A stretch of DNA of 36,863 bases from Lacticaseibacillus pantheris DSM 15945 = JCM 12539 = NBRC 106106. GTDB lineage: Bacteria > Bacillota > Bacilli > Lactobacillales > Lactobacillaceae. Below, one piece after another: positions 8,039-17,271 of this stretch. Every line of letters starts with the position of its first letter. The stretch's first letter is position 1. Location: positions 1 to 36,863 of the forward strand of contig NZ_BBAI01000023.1 of the NCBI RefSeq assembly GCF_001311175.1, given 5' to 3'. The position numbers were made by a program, and so were the translations under genes. A model generated the notes under the pieces. It had not been told where the DNA came from. It did no database searches and worked only from the letters and a program-made list of their open reading frames with translations.

Positions 8039-8431
8039 TTAACCATGAATGTAACGGTATTCCTGCGTTTGACCACCATAGCCCCAGTTGGCCGAATCCA
8101 CAGAATGCACCACCACGTAACTCGTTGCGACAACATCCCCAAAGATAGCCTGCATTTGCTCGAAGACTTGCTTCACAAAGGCGGCCGTCTGGTCACGCGT
8201 ATTGGTGCCTGCCGTGACCTTGATTTCCACGTAAAAGCCCGTCTCGTGCTTCGCTAACATTGATTCGCCACCAACGAACCACGTGCTGGGATCCTGAAAC
8301 TGCACGTCAGCAACCGCCGCCGCCGTGTTCTTACCCAGTGCCTGCACTGCCAAATTAGTGACCATCTGTGCGACTTTGGCAGTGGGACGGTCCGTTTGAT
8401 TAGTCGCAATTCTAACCCGTATATATGGCAT
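8039..8431 (-). CDS. Tautomerase family protein
   Basis: A 130-residue protein starting MPYIRVRI, with the Pro directly after Met that serves as the catalytic base once Met is removed in the tautomerase superfamily. The start at 8431 has GGAGG seven bases upstream, which also places Pro correctly; the longer frame does not. At 130 residues it is about twice the length of 4-oxalocrotonate tautomerase subunits, consistent with an internally duplicated, trimer-forming MIF-like or cis-CaaD-like type. Divergent from a LysR gene that may regulate it. Natural substrate unknown. Confidence 0.8.
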   Translation of the reverse strand: MPYIRVRIATNQTDRPTAKVAQMVTNLAVQALGKNTAAAVADVQFQDPSTWFVGGESMLAKHETGFYVEIKVTAGTNTRDQTAAFVKQVFEQMQAIFGDVVATSYVVVHSVDSANWGYGGQTQEYRYIHG

Positions 8432-8526
8432 CTTTGCCCTCCTAGTTGTTCCTCTGACTACTTCAACAACCAATATAATATACAGATAATTTAACCAGGC
8501 GCATATAACTAAATTGTGTTAGGGTT

Positions 8527-8541
8527 ATCGTAATTAGCGAT
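8527..8541. promoter_or_regulatory. Candidate LysR box
   Basis: ATCGTAATTAGCGAT fits the T-N11-A rule for LysR sites, with ATCG/CGAT arms. It sits in the divergent gap between the tautomerase and LysR genes, 17 bases before the LysR start. Confidence 0.4.
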
Positions 8542-8558
8542 TAGGGTGGTGCACGTAG

Positions 8559-9305
8559 ATGCAACTACAGGATTTAGAAATTTTCCAACAACTGTTTGAG
8601 CTGCGCTCCATCAACGCGACGGCCAGGGCGCTAGGCTTTGCCCAATCCAACATTACCGCCCGACTACAAAGCCTTGAGCGTGAGTTTGACATCCGGCTAT
8701 TCACGCGGAGCCACCAGGGCATCGTGCCAACCACGGCGGGGGCAAAGTTCTACCGTTATGCCCTCGACACGCTTCGGGCAACTGCGCAGGTACGGACGCA
8801 AATACACCGACAGACAGAACAACCACACGCCATCATCTCAACCCTGCTGTTCAACTACCTGATTAATTATCGCCGAACACTGCAACTCAATGATTACCAA
8901 TACCAGTTGATGAGTTCGACGGATATCCAACAGCTCAACCACACCACCGCGGCGACGGTTATTACTTACGCCCATTTTCAACAACCCAACTACGTAGCCG
9001 GACCCGTCAAATACTTCCGGGCCGCCGTGCTCACTGCCAAAGACTCAAGTATGCCCTCACTACCCCTACTCGTCAACAGCGACCGTCACTGTCAATTTCG
9101 GGCACGTTCGCTACGCCTCGCAAGCCAGATATCAAGGCGCGTCCAGGAAATTGATTCCTGGGACGCTATCATCAACCTGGTACAATCTGGTCGTGGTATC
9201 GCCTTGTTACCGGAATACCTGGCCGCCACGAATAACCTAACTCAGTTGGCGAATACCCCGCGCTTTCGCATCCCTTACCGCACATATACGCGACCAACAG
9301 AATAA
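8559..9305 (+). CDS. LysR-family regulator, short effector domain
   Basis: A 248-residue LysR protein. The N-terminal helix-turn-helix is clear (LEIFQQLFELRSINATARALGFAQSNITARLQSLEREFDIRLF). The effector domain is about 40 residues shorter than the family norm, with a late conserved block DSWDAIINLVQSGRGIALLPEYL. The start at 8559 has GGGTGG about nine bases upstream. It diverges from the tautomerase gene, the usual layout for a LysR regulator and its target. The short effector domain could mean a reduced or different ligand site; no frameshift was found that would lengthen it. Confidence 0.85.
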   Translation: MQLQDLEIFQQLFELRSINATARALGFAQSNITARLQSLEREFDIRLFTRSHQGIVPTTAGAKFYRYALDTLRATAQVRTQIHRQTEQPHAIISTLLFNYLINYRRTLQLNDYQYQLMSSTDIQQLNHTTAATVITYAHFQQPNYVAGPVKYFRAAVLTAKDSSMPSLPLLVNSDRHCQFRARSLRLASQISRRVQEIDSWDAIINLVQSGRGIALLPEYLAATNNLTQLANTPRFRIPYRTYTRPTE

Positions 9306-9315
9306 CCGCATATTA

Positions 9316-9371
9316 AAACCCCTGAGTTTCGGGAGCACGTTTTGATGACGTACCCCGGACCTCAGGGGTTT
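9316..9371. terminator. Bidirectional terminator
   Basis: AAACCCCTGAG (9316-9326) pairs perfectly with CTCAGGGGTTT (9361-9371). It separates the convergent LysR and pepN genes. Confidence 0.7.
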
Positions 9372-9400
9372 AAATTTATCCGAATGGATGCATTACGTGA

Positions 9401-11933
9401 TTACTGCACCTCCGCCTGGATTGCTGCCGCCACAGCATCCTGCTCGTCCGCGACAAGGGCCACACGACTCTCAATCACCTTGGTATCCATCGTGATTTCA
9501 CGCGTCAACGCGGTGTCACTCAGCTTGGGTTCAAAGAAGGCCTTGAACTCCGCCAGCCGCTCTGGTGTTTTGAAGATGCTGGCAATAACCGTAACGAAGG
9601 TCGGGAACTCCATGTCCCCGCCGACCGTTGCTTCCAGCCATGACCACTCGTTGCGAATCCAGTCCCATGCTGCCTGCTGCCCAGCGGCATTGGCCAGCAC
9701 GCCGCGGAACCAAGCGCGCAGGTCCTGCGGCTTGATGGTGTCCGCATCCTCGAACAAGGCCACCAGGCGCTTAATCAATGCCGGGTCGGTCGTACTTGTC
9801 AGGGCGCGCGCAATGTCCGCTTTGTAACTAGCATCGGCCGTGGCCCGTGACGCTGCCACTAGTTGGTCAAACAGTGCGGCACTGCCGAAGTGCTTCATCT
9901 CGTTTTCGAGAATAAACACACGGGTGGCCGCCGGTAGTGTACCCGGGTTGTCAGCGTGCTGCTCAAATAACGCATGCGCCGTGGCAATACCGTCCGGATC
10001 TTCAGCGTACAAAGTAGCGCTGAGCACATACGGACGCGTCAACTGATCGTCGTTGGATTCGCCCGCACGTGGCGTCCAGCCCAAGCGCTCAACCTGACCA
10101 GCACTTAACTGGTCGTAGAACGCCCGCAACTGCTTTTCAGCCGGCGACTTTGGTGCCACAAACTTCTTCAGGTTGCCCGCCACCTGGTACAACGCGTCGT
10201 TGACCACGGTGGAGGTGCTTGATGCAAAGCGTGGTAGCAACGGCACCACGTCGGCGTACGAAATCTGCCGGCCCTCTGCCAGTAACCGCTGATCCTGGAG
10301 CAATTGCAACTGACTGATTGGGTCCAAACTGTCCGCGTTGGTCAAAATATCCTGCATCAACGTGTCGTCGTAGCGCACGATAAAGTGGGAATTGTTACCC
10401 ACGTTCAGGCGGAACGGCTCCCCGTTAGCGGCGCGTAACTGGGCGTAATCCCCCAGTGTCACCGTACTCTCCTTGAAAATTTCTGGTGCCGCGTCGTAGT
10501 TGGCGTTGAGCGGAATTTGCCAGAGCCGTCCCACATCGTGGCCGTCACCGATAAAGAACTGTTGCTGACTCAGGGTCAGCTGACCATCCACCACCGCGGC
10601 CGTTACGACCGGGTAACCCGGCTGTTCGAGCCAGGACTGCATGATGGCCCCGACATCCAACCCGGAGGCCTCCCCTAGTGCAGACCACAAATCGCTCCCG
10701 GTAGCGTTACCGTACTGGTGGGCCGCAAAGTAGGCCTTCAAGCCGGCGCGCATGTGCTCATCCCCGAGCAGGGCGCGAACCATGACCAGCATCCGGGCAC
10801 CCTTGGCGTACACAATCGCACCATCAAAGAGGGAGTCAATCTCAGCGGGATCCTCCACCTGCACGTGGACGGACTGCACCCCATCCGTAGCGTCACGCTG
10901 CAAGGCAGCCGGAGCTCCGAAGTTTGGAACAGCTCCCAAACGTGCCAGTCAGGTTCCAGCGCGTCGACGGCCACGTACTCCATCATGTTGGCAAAACTTT
11001 CGTTCAACCAGAGGTCATCCCACCACTTCATTGTGACCAGGTCGCCAAACCACTGGTGGGCCAGTTCGTGCGCAATCACGGTGGCCACCAACTGCTTCAT
11101 CTTGAGCGCGGTGTTGTCGGGATCTAACACGAGGTACGCCTCACGGTAGGTCACCAACCCCCAGTTTTCCATGGCGCCGGCAGAGAAGTCCGGCAACGCC
11201 AGCTGGTATGAGTGCGGCAGCGGGTACGGCGTCTGGTAGAAGTCCTCGTAGAACTCGATGGAACGCTTGGCGATGTCGAGGCTAAGTCGAGCTCGTTGGC
11301 CGCGTGCGCCTTGGTGGCAAATACGCCAATTTCGACGCCGCTCTTAGTGTGGGTCAGCTTACTTTGCAGTTCACCAAACGCGAACGCAATCAGGTAGGTT
11401 GACATGCGCTTAGTGGTGTCAAAGTAGTGCACGCCGTTATCCTCGTGGGTTTCAGGCATGTTACTGATGATGGTCTCACCCGGCTGCTCGTCAAACTTCA
11501 CGGCCAGGTTGAACGTCGCCTTTGCTTCCGGCTCGTCCACACACGGGAATGCCTGCCGGGCAGCAGTGGTTTCAAACTGCGTCCCGATGATTTGCTTCTT
11601 CACGCCGTCCACTTCGTAGTAGGACGGGTAGATACCCATCATGGTGTCGGTGAGCGGTGCGGAGTAGTCCACGGTCAAAGTGGTTGCGCCGGCTGCCGGT
11701 AACTCAATGCGAATGGCCTCCGCCGCTTCGTCGATGGTGAACGGTACGTTATCGCCGTTGCTCTTAACCGCGGTGATGGTCATCCCCTTCTCGTGGATAG
11801 CGACCGACTGCTGGGCGGCAGTCCCGGTGATGATAGACTGGCCGGTGATTTGCTTGGCGGCGCGGTTCACGTCAATGTAGAGGTCGTAGTGCTCCGGTTG
11901 AAAAAGCTCGTAAAAATGTGTCAATGCAGGCAT
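9401..11933 (-). CDS. pepN: Aminopeptidase N (M1 family), two frameshifts
   Basis: A broad-specificity zinc aminopeptidase of the cytoplasm that trims peptides from casein or other proteins. The sequence has the exopeptidase motif GAMENWG near residue 250 and the zinc site HELAHQWFGDLVTMKWW with the downstream Glu in NESFANMMEY near residues 285-310. The reading frame breaks at the GG at 11280 and near 10915. Adding one base at each restores ANELDLALDIAKRSIEF and QTSEAPAALQRDATDG and gives 844 residues, the normal lactobacillus PepN length. The start at 11933 has GGAGGGA upstream, and a TATAAT (11977-11972) marks the promoter. Monocistronic. The breaks look like sequencing deletions, not decay. 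Confidence 0.93.
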
Positions 11934-12030
11934 GTTTCTTCCCTCCGTTTAATCTAATTAAGAATATCCTCATTATACGCTACATCTCCGCCCTGTGACC
12001 GTCCGGTTTTGAGGTTGCGTGTCCTGTTGG

Positions 12031-12105
12031 CTGGGCGCACTGGGGGATAGCTTCGGTTGAGCGGCGGGGGCCGCTCAACCTGCGCCATCCCCCCAGTACG
12101 CCCAC
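12031..12105. repeat. Palindromic intergenic element E3
   Basis: A nested 75-nt hairpin: TGGGCGCACTGGGGGAT (12032-12048) pairs with 12087-12104, and GGTTGAGCGG (12055-12064) pairs with CCGCTCAACC (12071-12080). The CCGCTCAACC module recurs in E1, E2 and E7. It lies in the 446-nt divergent gap between pepN and the TVP38 gene, upstream of the pepN promoter. Confidence 0.65.
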
Positions 12106-12142
12106 CACTTGCTATCAAATCCACGAAAACACTATCTATCGT

Positions 12143-12171
12143 AATATCAACAATTAATGTACGTTGATATT
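12143..12171. promoter_or_regulatory. Inverted repeat AATATCAAC/GTTGATATT
   Basis: A perfect 9-bp inverted repeat with an 11-base spacer. A further copy, GATATCAAC, occurs at 12265-12273. Both lie upstream of the TVP38 gene and could be operator sites. The protein that binds is unknown. Confidence 0.35.
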
Positions 12172-12379
12172 CGCAGATACACGCACATAACCAAATCCAT
12201 CCATCAACATTTACAACTTTGGCCCCACGACAGCACCCCACCCCTATGCCAAAATGTAGTTAATGATATCAACAAAACGGAACCCTGCTTTTTTCCTAAA
12301 GAAATGGGTCAAAACTGTCGTTATATTTTGGTTAAGTCGATAATAATACTAGCTGTCACACCAGTGAGGGGGTCGGGAC

Positions 12380-12967
12380 ATGGAGAGCTCCACCAAAATA
12401 CAGCGTCTGAGCCAACTCTGTGGCCTGGCCGTTATTATCACCTTGGCAATCGTCTGTTACCGCTACGGTATCTTGTCCTCCGTCACGCGGATGCAAGGCC
12501 TCGTTCAAACCGCCGGCATCTGGGGACCGATCATCTTTATCGGCCTCCAAATCATCCAGGTGATCTTCCCCATCATTCCTGGGGGTATGACCACCGTCGC
12601 CGCCGTCAGCATCTTCGGCCCCTTCTGGGGGTTCGTCTACAACTACATCGGCGTTAGCCTCGGCTCCATTGCCGCCTTCCTCATCGTGCGGCACGTCGGC
12701 CAGCGGTTTGTCCACGCCGTCATCCCTGAAAAATTTATCAATAAATACGAGCACTACCTGAATGATGGTCAGCGGTTCGACCGCCTCTTTGCCATCGCGA
12801 TTCTGCTCCCCGTCGCCCCCGACGACTTCCTCTGTATGCTCGCCGGCTTGACCAAGATGCCCGTCAAGAAGTTTGTCTGGATCATCGTTCTCTGCAAACC
12901 CTGGACCATCCTGGCTTACAGCATGGGTATGAATACATTAATTCAGTTGTTACTTCAGCACCTATAA
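12380..12967 (+). CDS. TVP38/TMEM64-family membrane protein
   Basis: A 195-residue integral membrane protein of the DedA-like SNARE-associated (TVP38) group. The conserved central region reads FPIIPGGMTTVAAVSIFGPFWGF, then IGVSLGSIAAFLIVRHVG, with LLPVAPDDFLCMLAGLTKM further on; about five hydrophobic segments are visible. Family members act as lipid scramblases or in membrane homeostasis; the substrate here is not known. The start at 12380 has GAGGGGGT about seven bases upstream. Monocistronic, ended by a shared terminator. The long upstream gap contains E3 and repeated ATATCAAC motifs. Confidence 0.85.
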   Translation: MESSTKIQRLSQLCGLAVIITLAIVCYRYGILSSVTRMQGLVQTAGIWGPIIFIGLQIIQVIFPIIPGGMTTVAAVSIFGPFWGFVYNYIGVSLGSIAAFLIVRHVGQRFVHAVIPEKFINKYEHYLNDGQRFDRLFAIAILLPVAPDDFLCMLAGLTKMPVKKFVWIIVLCKPWTILAYSMGMNTLIQLLLQHL

Positions 12968-12975
12968 CCCGAATT

Positions 12976-13015
12976 GCAAAGGCGTTGCCCCATCGAAACG
13001 GGCAACGCCTTTTGC
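12976..13015. terminator. Bidirectional terminator
   Basis: GCAAAGGCGTTGCCC pairs perfectly with GGGCAACGCCTTTTGC across a short loop, with T and A tracts on either side. It lies between convergent genes ending at 12967 and 13022. Confidence 0.85.
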
Positions 13016-13021
13016 GTAGCA

Positions 13022-14238
13022 CTAATATGTTGCCGGCATCCGGGCCGACTTGACCACCAGGCCAATTGACGCCGCCCCGCACAGTACCATCACGGCCGCC
13101 ATCCCCCAATTGCCTAGGAGTCCCGAGGCGCTCACCAGCATTCCCGCAATGATTGACGCCAGCGGGTTGACCGCCATCATCGCGCCGGAATACACGCCAA
13201 TCCGCGCAGGGTTCATCATGTCCGCGCGCAACGTCTGGCTGGACGGCACCACGAACATTTCCCCCAGCGTGAGGATAATTGCGCTCACAATTAGCGGCCA
13301 GAACCGGTCACCCACAAAGGCGGAGGCGAAGCCCAAGGCGCTCAACGCTGCGCCCAGCGAGTACGTCTTTGCCAACGACCAATCGCGACTGATGCGGGTG
13401 AACAGGCCCATCATGGTCACAATCATGATGGTGTTAGTCAGCGTGACCATGGACAGCATACGCTGACCGTACAGGTGCACGCCCAAAATCGTGGTGGCGT
13501 GGAAGTCCGCACCCAGGTGGACTGCCAAGTAGTAGTCCGGCTGGCTAGAGATGATGCCCGCAAAGACCCAACCAATGAGGAAGAGCATGTACCGCCGATC
13601 CGTCATGACTTCCTGGTACGCGTGCAATAGCGAGCTAAGCGAATTGGACACCGCCTCGGTCGCGTGTTCGATTTCCTTCATCCCGAGCGTAATAATGCAC
13701 AGGTTGACCACCGAAACGATAATCATTCCCGTCAGTAATTCAAAGAGGTAGTCCCGGAAGAACCAACCACCTAACGCCGACCCAATCATGACGCTGATAT
13801 TCACAATCCAGTAACTAATTGAGTAAACGTACTGCCGGTTTTGCGGGGTCGACGCGTCAATAATCATCGCTTGTTCAGCGGGATTAGCCCCCGACGCCCC
13901 CACCCCCGCGATGAGAAAGCCGACAAAGGTCACGTGCGATCCTGCAACCACGGGCTGTTCATTGTGGCAGCAATCGCGTAACCGGCGGCAATCATGAGCC
14001 CACCGCCAATCATCACCGGTTTCCGTCCATAAACGTCCGCCAAGTGCCCACCGTACAGTCCCGCCAGGAAGCTAGCAATTGATACCATAATGAGGAGCAC
14101 GCCGGTCACCATGGTGCCAAAGTAGCGGGAGTAATAGATGGTCATGTTCGGCAAAATTGAACTGTTCAAGATGGCCACTAGGAACATGGTTAACATCCGC
14201 AGTTTCAAGTTGCGATTTAACTGTAAGAATTCTTTCAT
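13022..14238 (-). CDS. MFS transporter, one frameshift
   Basis: A major facilitator of about 405 residues once repaired. It has the loop 2-3 signature GGHLADVYGRKPVMIGGG near residues 59-75 and about twelve hydrophobic segments, as expected of a proton-driven efflux or drug/metabolite exporter. The frame is lost near 13941 (NSPWLQ followed by GSHVTFVGFLIAGVGASGA); one extra base joins the two parts. The start at 14238 has GGAGG five bases upstream, and TATACT at 14272-14267 is a possible -10. The 293-nt gap upstream (14239-14531) shows no gene I can support. Substrate unknown. Confidence 0.85.
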
Positions 14239-14531
14239 GACAGCCTCCAGAAAATCTCATACTTGAATAGTATACACGAAAGGATTCCCGGGGATTACGT
14301 TTATTTTGGAAGTCCTGCTAGGTGGCTTCTTCATACTGCATGGAACACAAAAATAGTGTCAGGAATTCATGTCCCAACACCACATTTATTTGCTAATAAG
14401 AAATTGAGCCTGATAGCTACGGCAACTACTCAATTCCGAATGTCTCATGATAGGTTCAAGTTGCCAGCAACAGCATGGCACCCATAAATTTGGTTTGCGT
14501 TTACGAATAATCGCACCAATTTTCCAATTTA

Positions 14532-15146
14532 CTAATCCAGATAATATTCGTCCGCCTGCCGCTCCCAGTACTCACGGTCGGCATCCGTAATTTCCCGCAA
14601 CACCTTTGCCGGCGTACCGACGACGATGACGTTATCCGGAACGTCTTTGGTCACCACCGCGCCGGCGCCCACTACGGAGTTACTGCCAATCGTGACCCCA
14701 GGCAGCACGGTGACGTTGCCACCCAACCACGTGTTGTCGCCAATCGTAATCGGCCGCGCAAACTCCAGTAGGTCGGTCCGCACACCCGCATCTACCGGGT
14801 GCCCCGCGGTCAGGAGGTTGACGCGCGGCCCGATTTTCACGTTATCGCCGATGGTAATCCAGTTGGTATCGAGGAAAACCGCGTTAACATTACAATAGAA
14901 GTTTTTGCCCACCTTGATGTGCCGCCCGTAGTCCACTTCAAAGGGCGGTTGCACAAAGACGTTGTCGTGCTCGCCCTGAAAGATGCGCCGCTCCAACGCA
15001 ATAATTTCGTGAACGTGGTCTGCCGGTAACTGATTAATCCGTTGCACCAAGCGCTTGCCGGGCCACTCGCGGTTAAACTCCTTAATCTTATCCGTAACGT
15101 ACAATTTACCGGCCAACATCCGGTCGTATTCTGGATCTTTGCTCAT
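14532..15146 (-). CDS. Sugar O-acetyltransferase (hexapeptide repeat, Maa/LacA type)
   Basis: A 204-residue acetyl-CoA-dependent sugar acetyltransferase. It begins with the Maa N-terminal block (MSKDPEYDRMLAGKLYVTDK) and has the left-handed beta-helix repeats (VKIGPRVNLLTAGHPVDA, ITIGDNTWLGGNVTVLPG, VTIGSNSVVGAGAVVTKDV, GTPAKVLREI). The catalytic His is in TAGHPVD. The start at 15146 has AAGGAG upstream. A predicted promoter lies at 15442-15414, so the 219-nt structured element E4 would be transcribed as part of its leader. It probably acetylates maltose, glucose or similar sugars; the true substrate is unknown. Confidence 0.9.
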   Translation of the reverse strand: MSKDPEYDRMLAGKLYVTDKIKEFNREWPGKRLVQRINQLPADHVHEIIALERRIFQGEHDNVFVQPPFEVDYGRHIKVGKNFYCNVNAVFLDTNWITIGDNVKIGPRVNLLTAGHPVDAGVRTDLLEFARPITIGDNTWLGGNVTVLPGVTIGSNSVVGAGAVVTKDVPDNVIVVGTPAKVLREITDADREYWERQADEYYLD

Positions 15147-15174
15147 CTCGTACTCCTTTTGATTCAAATACACC

Positions 15175-15393
15175 GGTATGTGTGCGCGAGCAAGTTCCAG
15201 CGGTGAGCAGTCTACCCGGCTAGGTTACTAGCCTCACGCTCACGCCCGTACCGGGCTACCGCGAATCATGGAGCCAAAGAAAATGCACTTTGTCTCCATG
15301 ATTTGACGCTGTAACTCGCTTCGCTCGAACAGCGCAAGCTGGTAACTGCCGGGTAGACTGCTCACCACTTCCACTTGCTCGCGCACACATACC
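15175..15393 (-). repeat. Large cloverleaf-like palindromic element E4
   Basis: A perfect 20-bp outer stem (15175-15194 with 15374-15393) and a perfect 19-bp second stem (15202-15220 with 15348-15366) are separated by a symmetric 7-nt internal loop. Inside are hairpins GGCTAG-GTTA-CTAGCC, CCCG/CGGG, AATCATGGAG/CTCCATGATT with CAAAG/CTTTG, and CGCTGT/ACAGCG. The core 15262-15334 (minus) is nearly the same as 28841-28912 in E6. It lies 15 bases beyond the acetyltransferase ribosome site. Confidence 0.85.
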
Positions 15394-15413
15394 TACTATT
15401 AGGTTACATAGTT

Positions 15414-15442
15414 ATTATCAAAGTTAGCCTAAACAAGAACAA
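15414..15442 (-). promoter_or_regulatory. Promoter upstream of E4 and the acetyltransferase
   Basis: TTGTTC (15442-15437) and GATAAT (15419-15414) on the minus strand, separated by 17 bases, point toward E4 and the acetyltransferase gene. It would give a leader of about 260 nt. Confidence 0.5.
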
Positions 15443-15444
15443 TA

Positions 15445-16143
15445 CTATTCCTGTATGTACTCAGCCTTAACGTCTGTCTCGTCTTCAGTCACATTGCCGG
15501 CAAAATTAGGTGTGGCCAAAGACAACGTACCGCTCGCGTTGTAGAACAAATAAAATCGTTCCCCCACATACTGGCTACCGTCATCATTACTACTATCATC
15601 TGTGTCTATCGTATCAACAATATTGACCTGAGTATTTGCCTTCACCGTTCGGATATTGGGCCGACCAAAAACTCTGAATTGGGTCACTGGCCCTTGCCTA
15701 ACCTCGGCAGCGACACGAGTTACGTCGGATGAATCATCAGACGTCGCAGGACCAGTAATAGTAAGAATGTAGTTATACGATTCACCCTGAACTGAATTAA
15801 TGCTTATGGATCCAGGCTCGTTGACTCCATGGCCACGAAAAGTTACCCCATTAAAATCACCCGCGCCAACCGAATACTTAAACGGATCGTCACTTTCCTC
15901 AGAGCTAGCCACCGCACTACTACTCGTAGCCACGCTACTAGCGCTACTACTCGTACTCTGACTGCTCGACGTCACCGCCGTGCTACTGCTGGCGACATCC
16001 AGGCGGTTGTGGCGACCGCGTCCCAGCGCCATCCCCAGAATGAACACCAGTACCACCACCAGCGCCGTTATACCCGCAATGACCGTCCATTTCCATCCGG
16101 ACCGCCGCTGTTGCTTGCGCCCCTGCCGTGAATCATTACCCAT
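15445..16143 (-). CDS. Membrane-anchored Ser-rich extracellular protein
   Basis: A 232-residue protein with no recognised family. A short basic N-terminus (MGNDSRQGRKQQRRSGWKW) precedes one transmembrane helix (VIAGITALVVVLVFILGMALG, about residues 21-41), giving a signal-anchor with the C-terminus outside. Residues about 50-85 are a Ser/Ala/Thr linker. The remaining 145 residues form a beta-rich domain with a YNYILTITGPATSDD stretch and a final acidic segment. The start at 16143 has GAGGAAG ten bases upstream. It lies between E4 and corA, transcribed away from corA. It could be a lipoprotein-like sensor or cell-wall protein; no function can be assigned. Confidence 0.7.
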   Translation of the reverse strand: MGNDSRQGRKQQRRSGWKWTVIAGITALVVVLVFILGMALGRGRHNRLDVASSSTAVTSSSQSTSSSASSVATSSSAVASSEESDDPFKYSVGAGDFNGVTFRGHGVNEPGSISINSVQGESYNYILTITGPATSDDSSDVTRVAAEVRQGPVTQFRVFGRPNIRTVKANTQVNIVDTIDTDDSSNDDGSQYVGERFYLFYNASGTLSLATPNFAGNVTEDETDVKAEYIQE

Positions 16144-16211
16144 GTTGTACCACTTCCTCATCATCTTCTTGGCTAATAATAACATACGGCACACTGATTA
16201 ATGAAAGGTCG

Positions 16212-16225
16212 TGAAAACGTTTGCT
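16212..16225. promoter_or_regulatory. cre-like site
   Basis: TGAAAACGTTTGCT matches 12 of 14 positions of the catabolite-responsive-element consensus (TGWAANCGNTNWCA). It lies in the divergent gap between the Ser-rich protein gene and corA. CcpA control is only suggested by the match. Confidence 0.35.
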
Positions 16226-16270
16226 TTGCCGTCACTCACCCCTGTACACTGAAATTAGGAGGTGACAGTC

Positions 16271-17201
16271 ATGCTGCAAAGTCGCACACTTGGTCCACAT
16301 AACGCTGCCCAGACGGCCACATGCCAGTGGGTGCACGTCGACGCCGCCACCGTAGATGATGTACAGCCACTGGTTACCAAATATCACTTACCCGCGCCCT
16401 GGGTGGCAGCCGCACTCAATCCCCACGCCGATCCTCGACTAGAGGGGCTGGACGGCAAAGACGGCGTGCAGGGTTTGATTTTGTTGCGCGTCCCATACAC
16501 CACACAAAATCCCAACAACCATCAGGTGTTCGAAACCGCGCCGCTAGCCGTCATCATGCGTGACGACCTGGTGGTAACCATCAGCGGCCAACCCCTCAGT
16601 ATTTTGCCGGACATCGAACGGTTAGGGGCCGCGCACGATAACGTACCCGCCTTTGCTGCCGGGATTGTGCAGACCGTTTGCCATGAATTCACCGACGCGG
16701 CGGAGGATGTCGATGCCGATACCCGGGCGATGGAAAGCCGCGTGACTAACTCGTCACATAACGATCTGCTACTCGAAATCATGGCGTTGTCCAAGAGCCT
16801 GGTCTTCCTCGGAGCAGCCCTCAACCACAGCCACACCGTGGTGCACAAGCTACTAAACACCACCAGCATCTTTGCCCATGACGGGATCGGAGCCATCCTG
16901 CTCCATCGCGCCAACATCGAACTTGGCCAGGCGCTCACACTGAACGACAGCACCGAGAAAATTCTCGACCAGTACAACGCCACCATCTCGCAATTGTCGC
17001 CAACAACCTCAACCTGATTATGAAGGTTCTGACCAGCGTGTCCATCATCCTGGCCATACCGCCCATCATCAGCGGTATCTGGGGCCAAAACACCTGGCTG
17101 CCGTGGTCCAATCACGACTACGGCTTCTGGGTAGTCGTGGGCCTGGCTCTCGCCTCAGCCTGATTGTGGCGTGGTGGCTGCGGCGTAAAGAATATTTCTG
17201 A
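16271..17201 (+). CDS. corA: CorA-family metal ion transporter, two frameshifts, GQN in place of GMN
   Basis: A CorA-type magnesium/divalent cation channel of about 310 residues when repaired. The cytoplasmic N-terminal domain is followed by a long helix (DQYNATISQIVANNLNLIMKV) and two C-terminal membrane segments (LTSVSIILAIPPIISGIWGQN, then VVVGLALALSLIVAWWLRR). The family signature at the end of the first segment is normally GMN; here it reads GQN. Single bases are missing near 16992 (AAA to AA) and 17153 (CCC to CC). The start at 16271 has AGGAGG eight bases upstream; the GTG at 16262 overlaps that site and is unlikely. Monocistronic. Confidence 0.85.
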
Positions 17202-17225
17202 TTTGCATCCCCGAAGACGCAAAAC

Positions 17226-17252
17226 GCCAGTCTGGATTATTGCCAGACTGGC
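17226..17252. terminator. Bidirectional terminator
   Basis: GCCAGTCTGG pairs perfectly with CCAGACTGGC across a 7-base loop, between convergent corA and the dehydrogenase gene. Confidence 0.7.
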
Positions 17253-17271
17253 CGTTCTATTACCGTTATCA

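Noticed and set aside
14263..14487. 74-codon plus-strand frame between the MFS and acetyltransferase genes.
   Set aside because: No ribosome site, no recognisable motif, and it overlaps the MFS promoter region; likely chance.
15175..15393. E4 as an intrinsic terminator or tRNA-like T-box leader.
   Set aside because: No T run follows the long stem, and no T-box sequence (TGGGTGG-like) or specifier loop was seen in the element.
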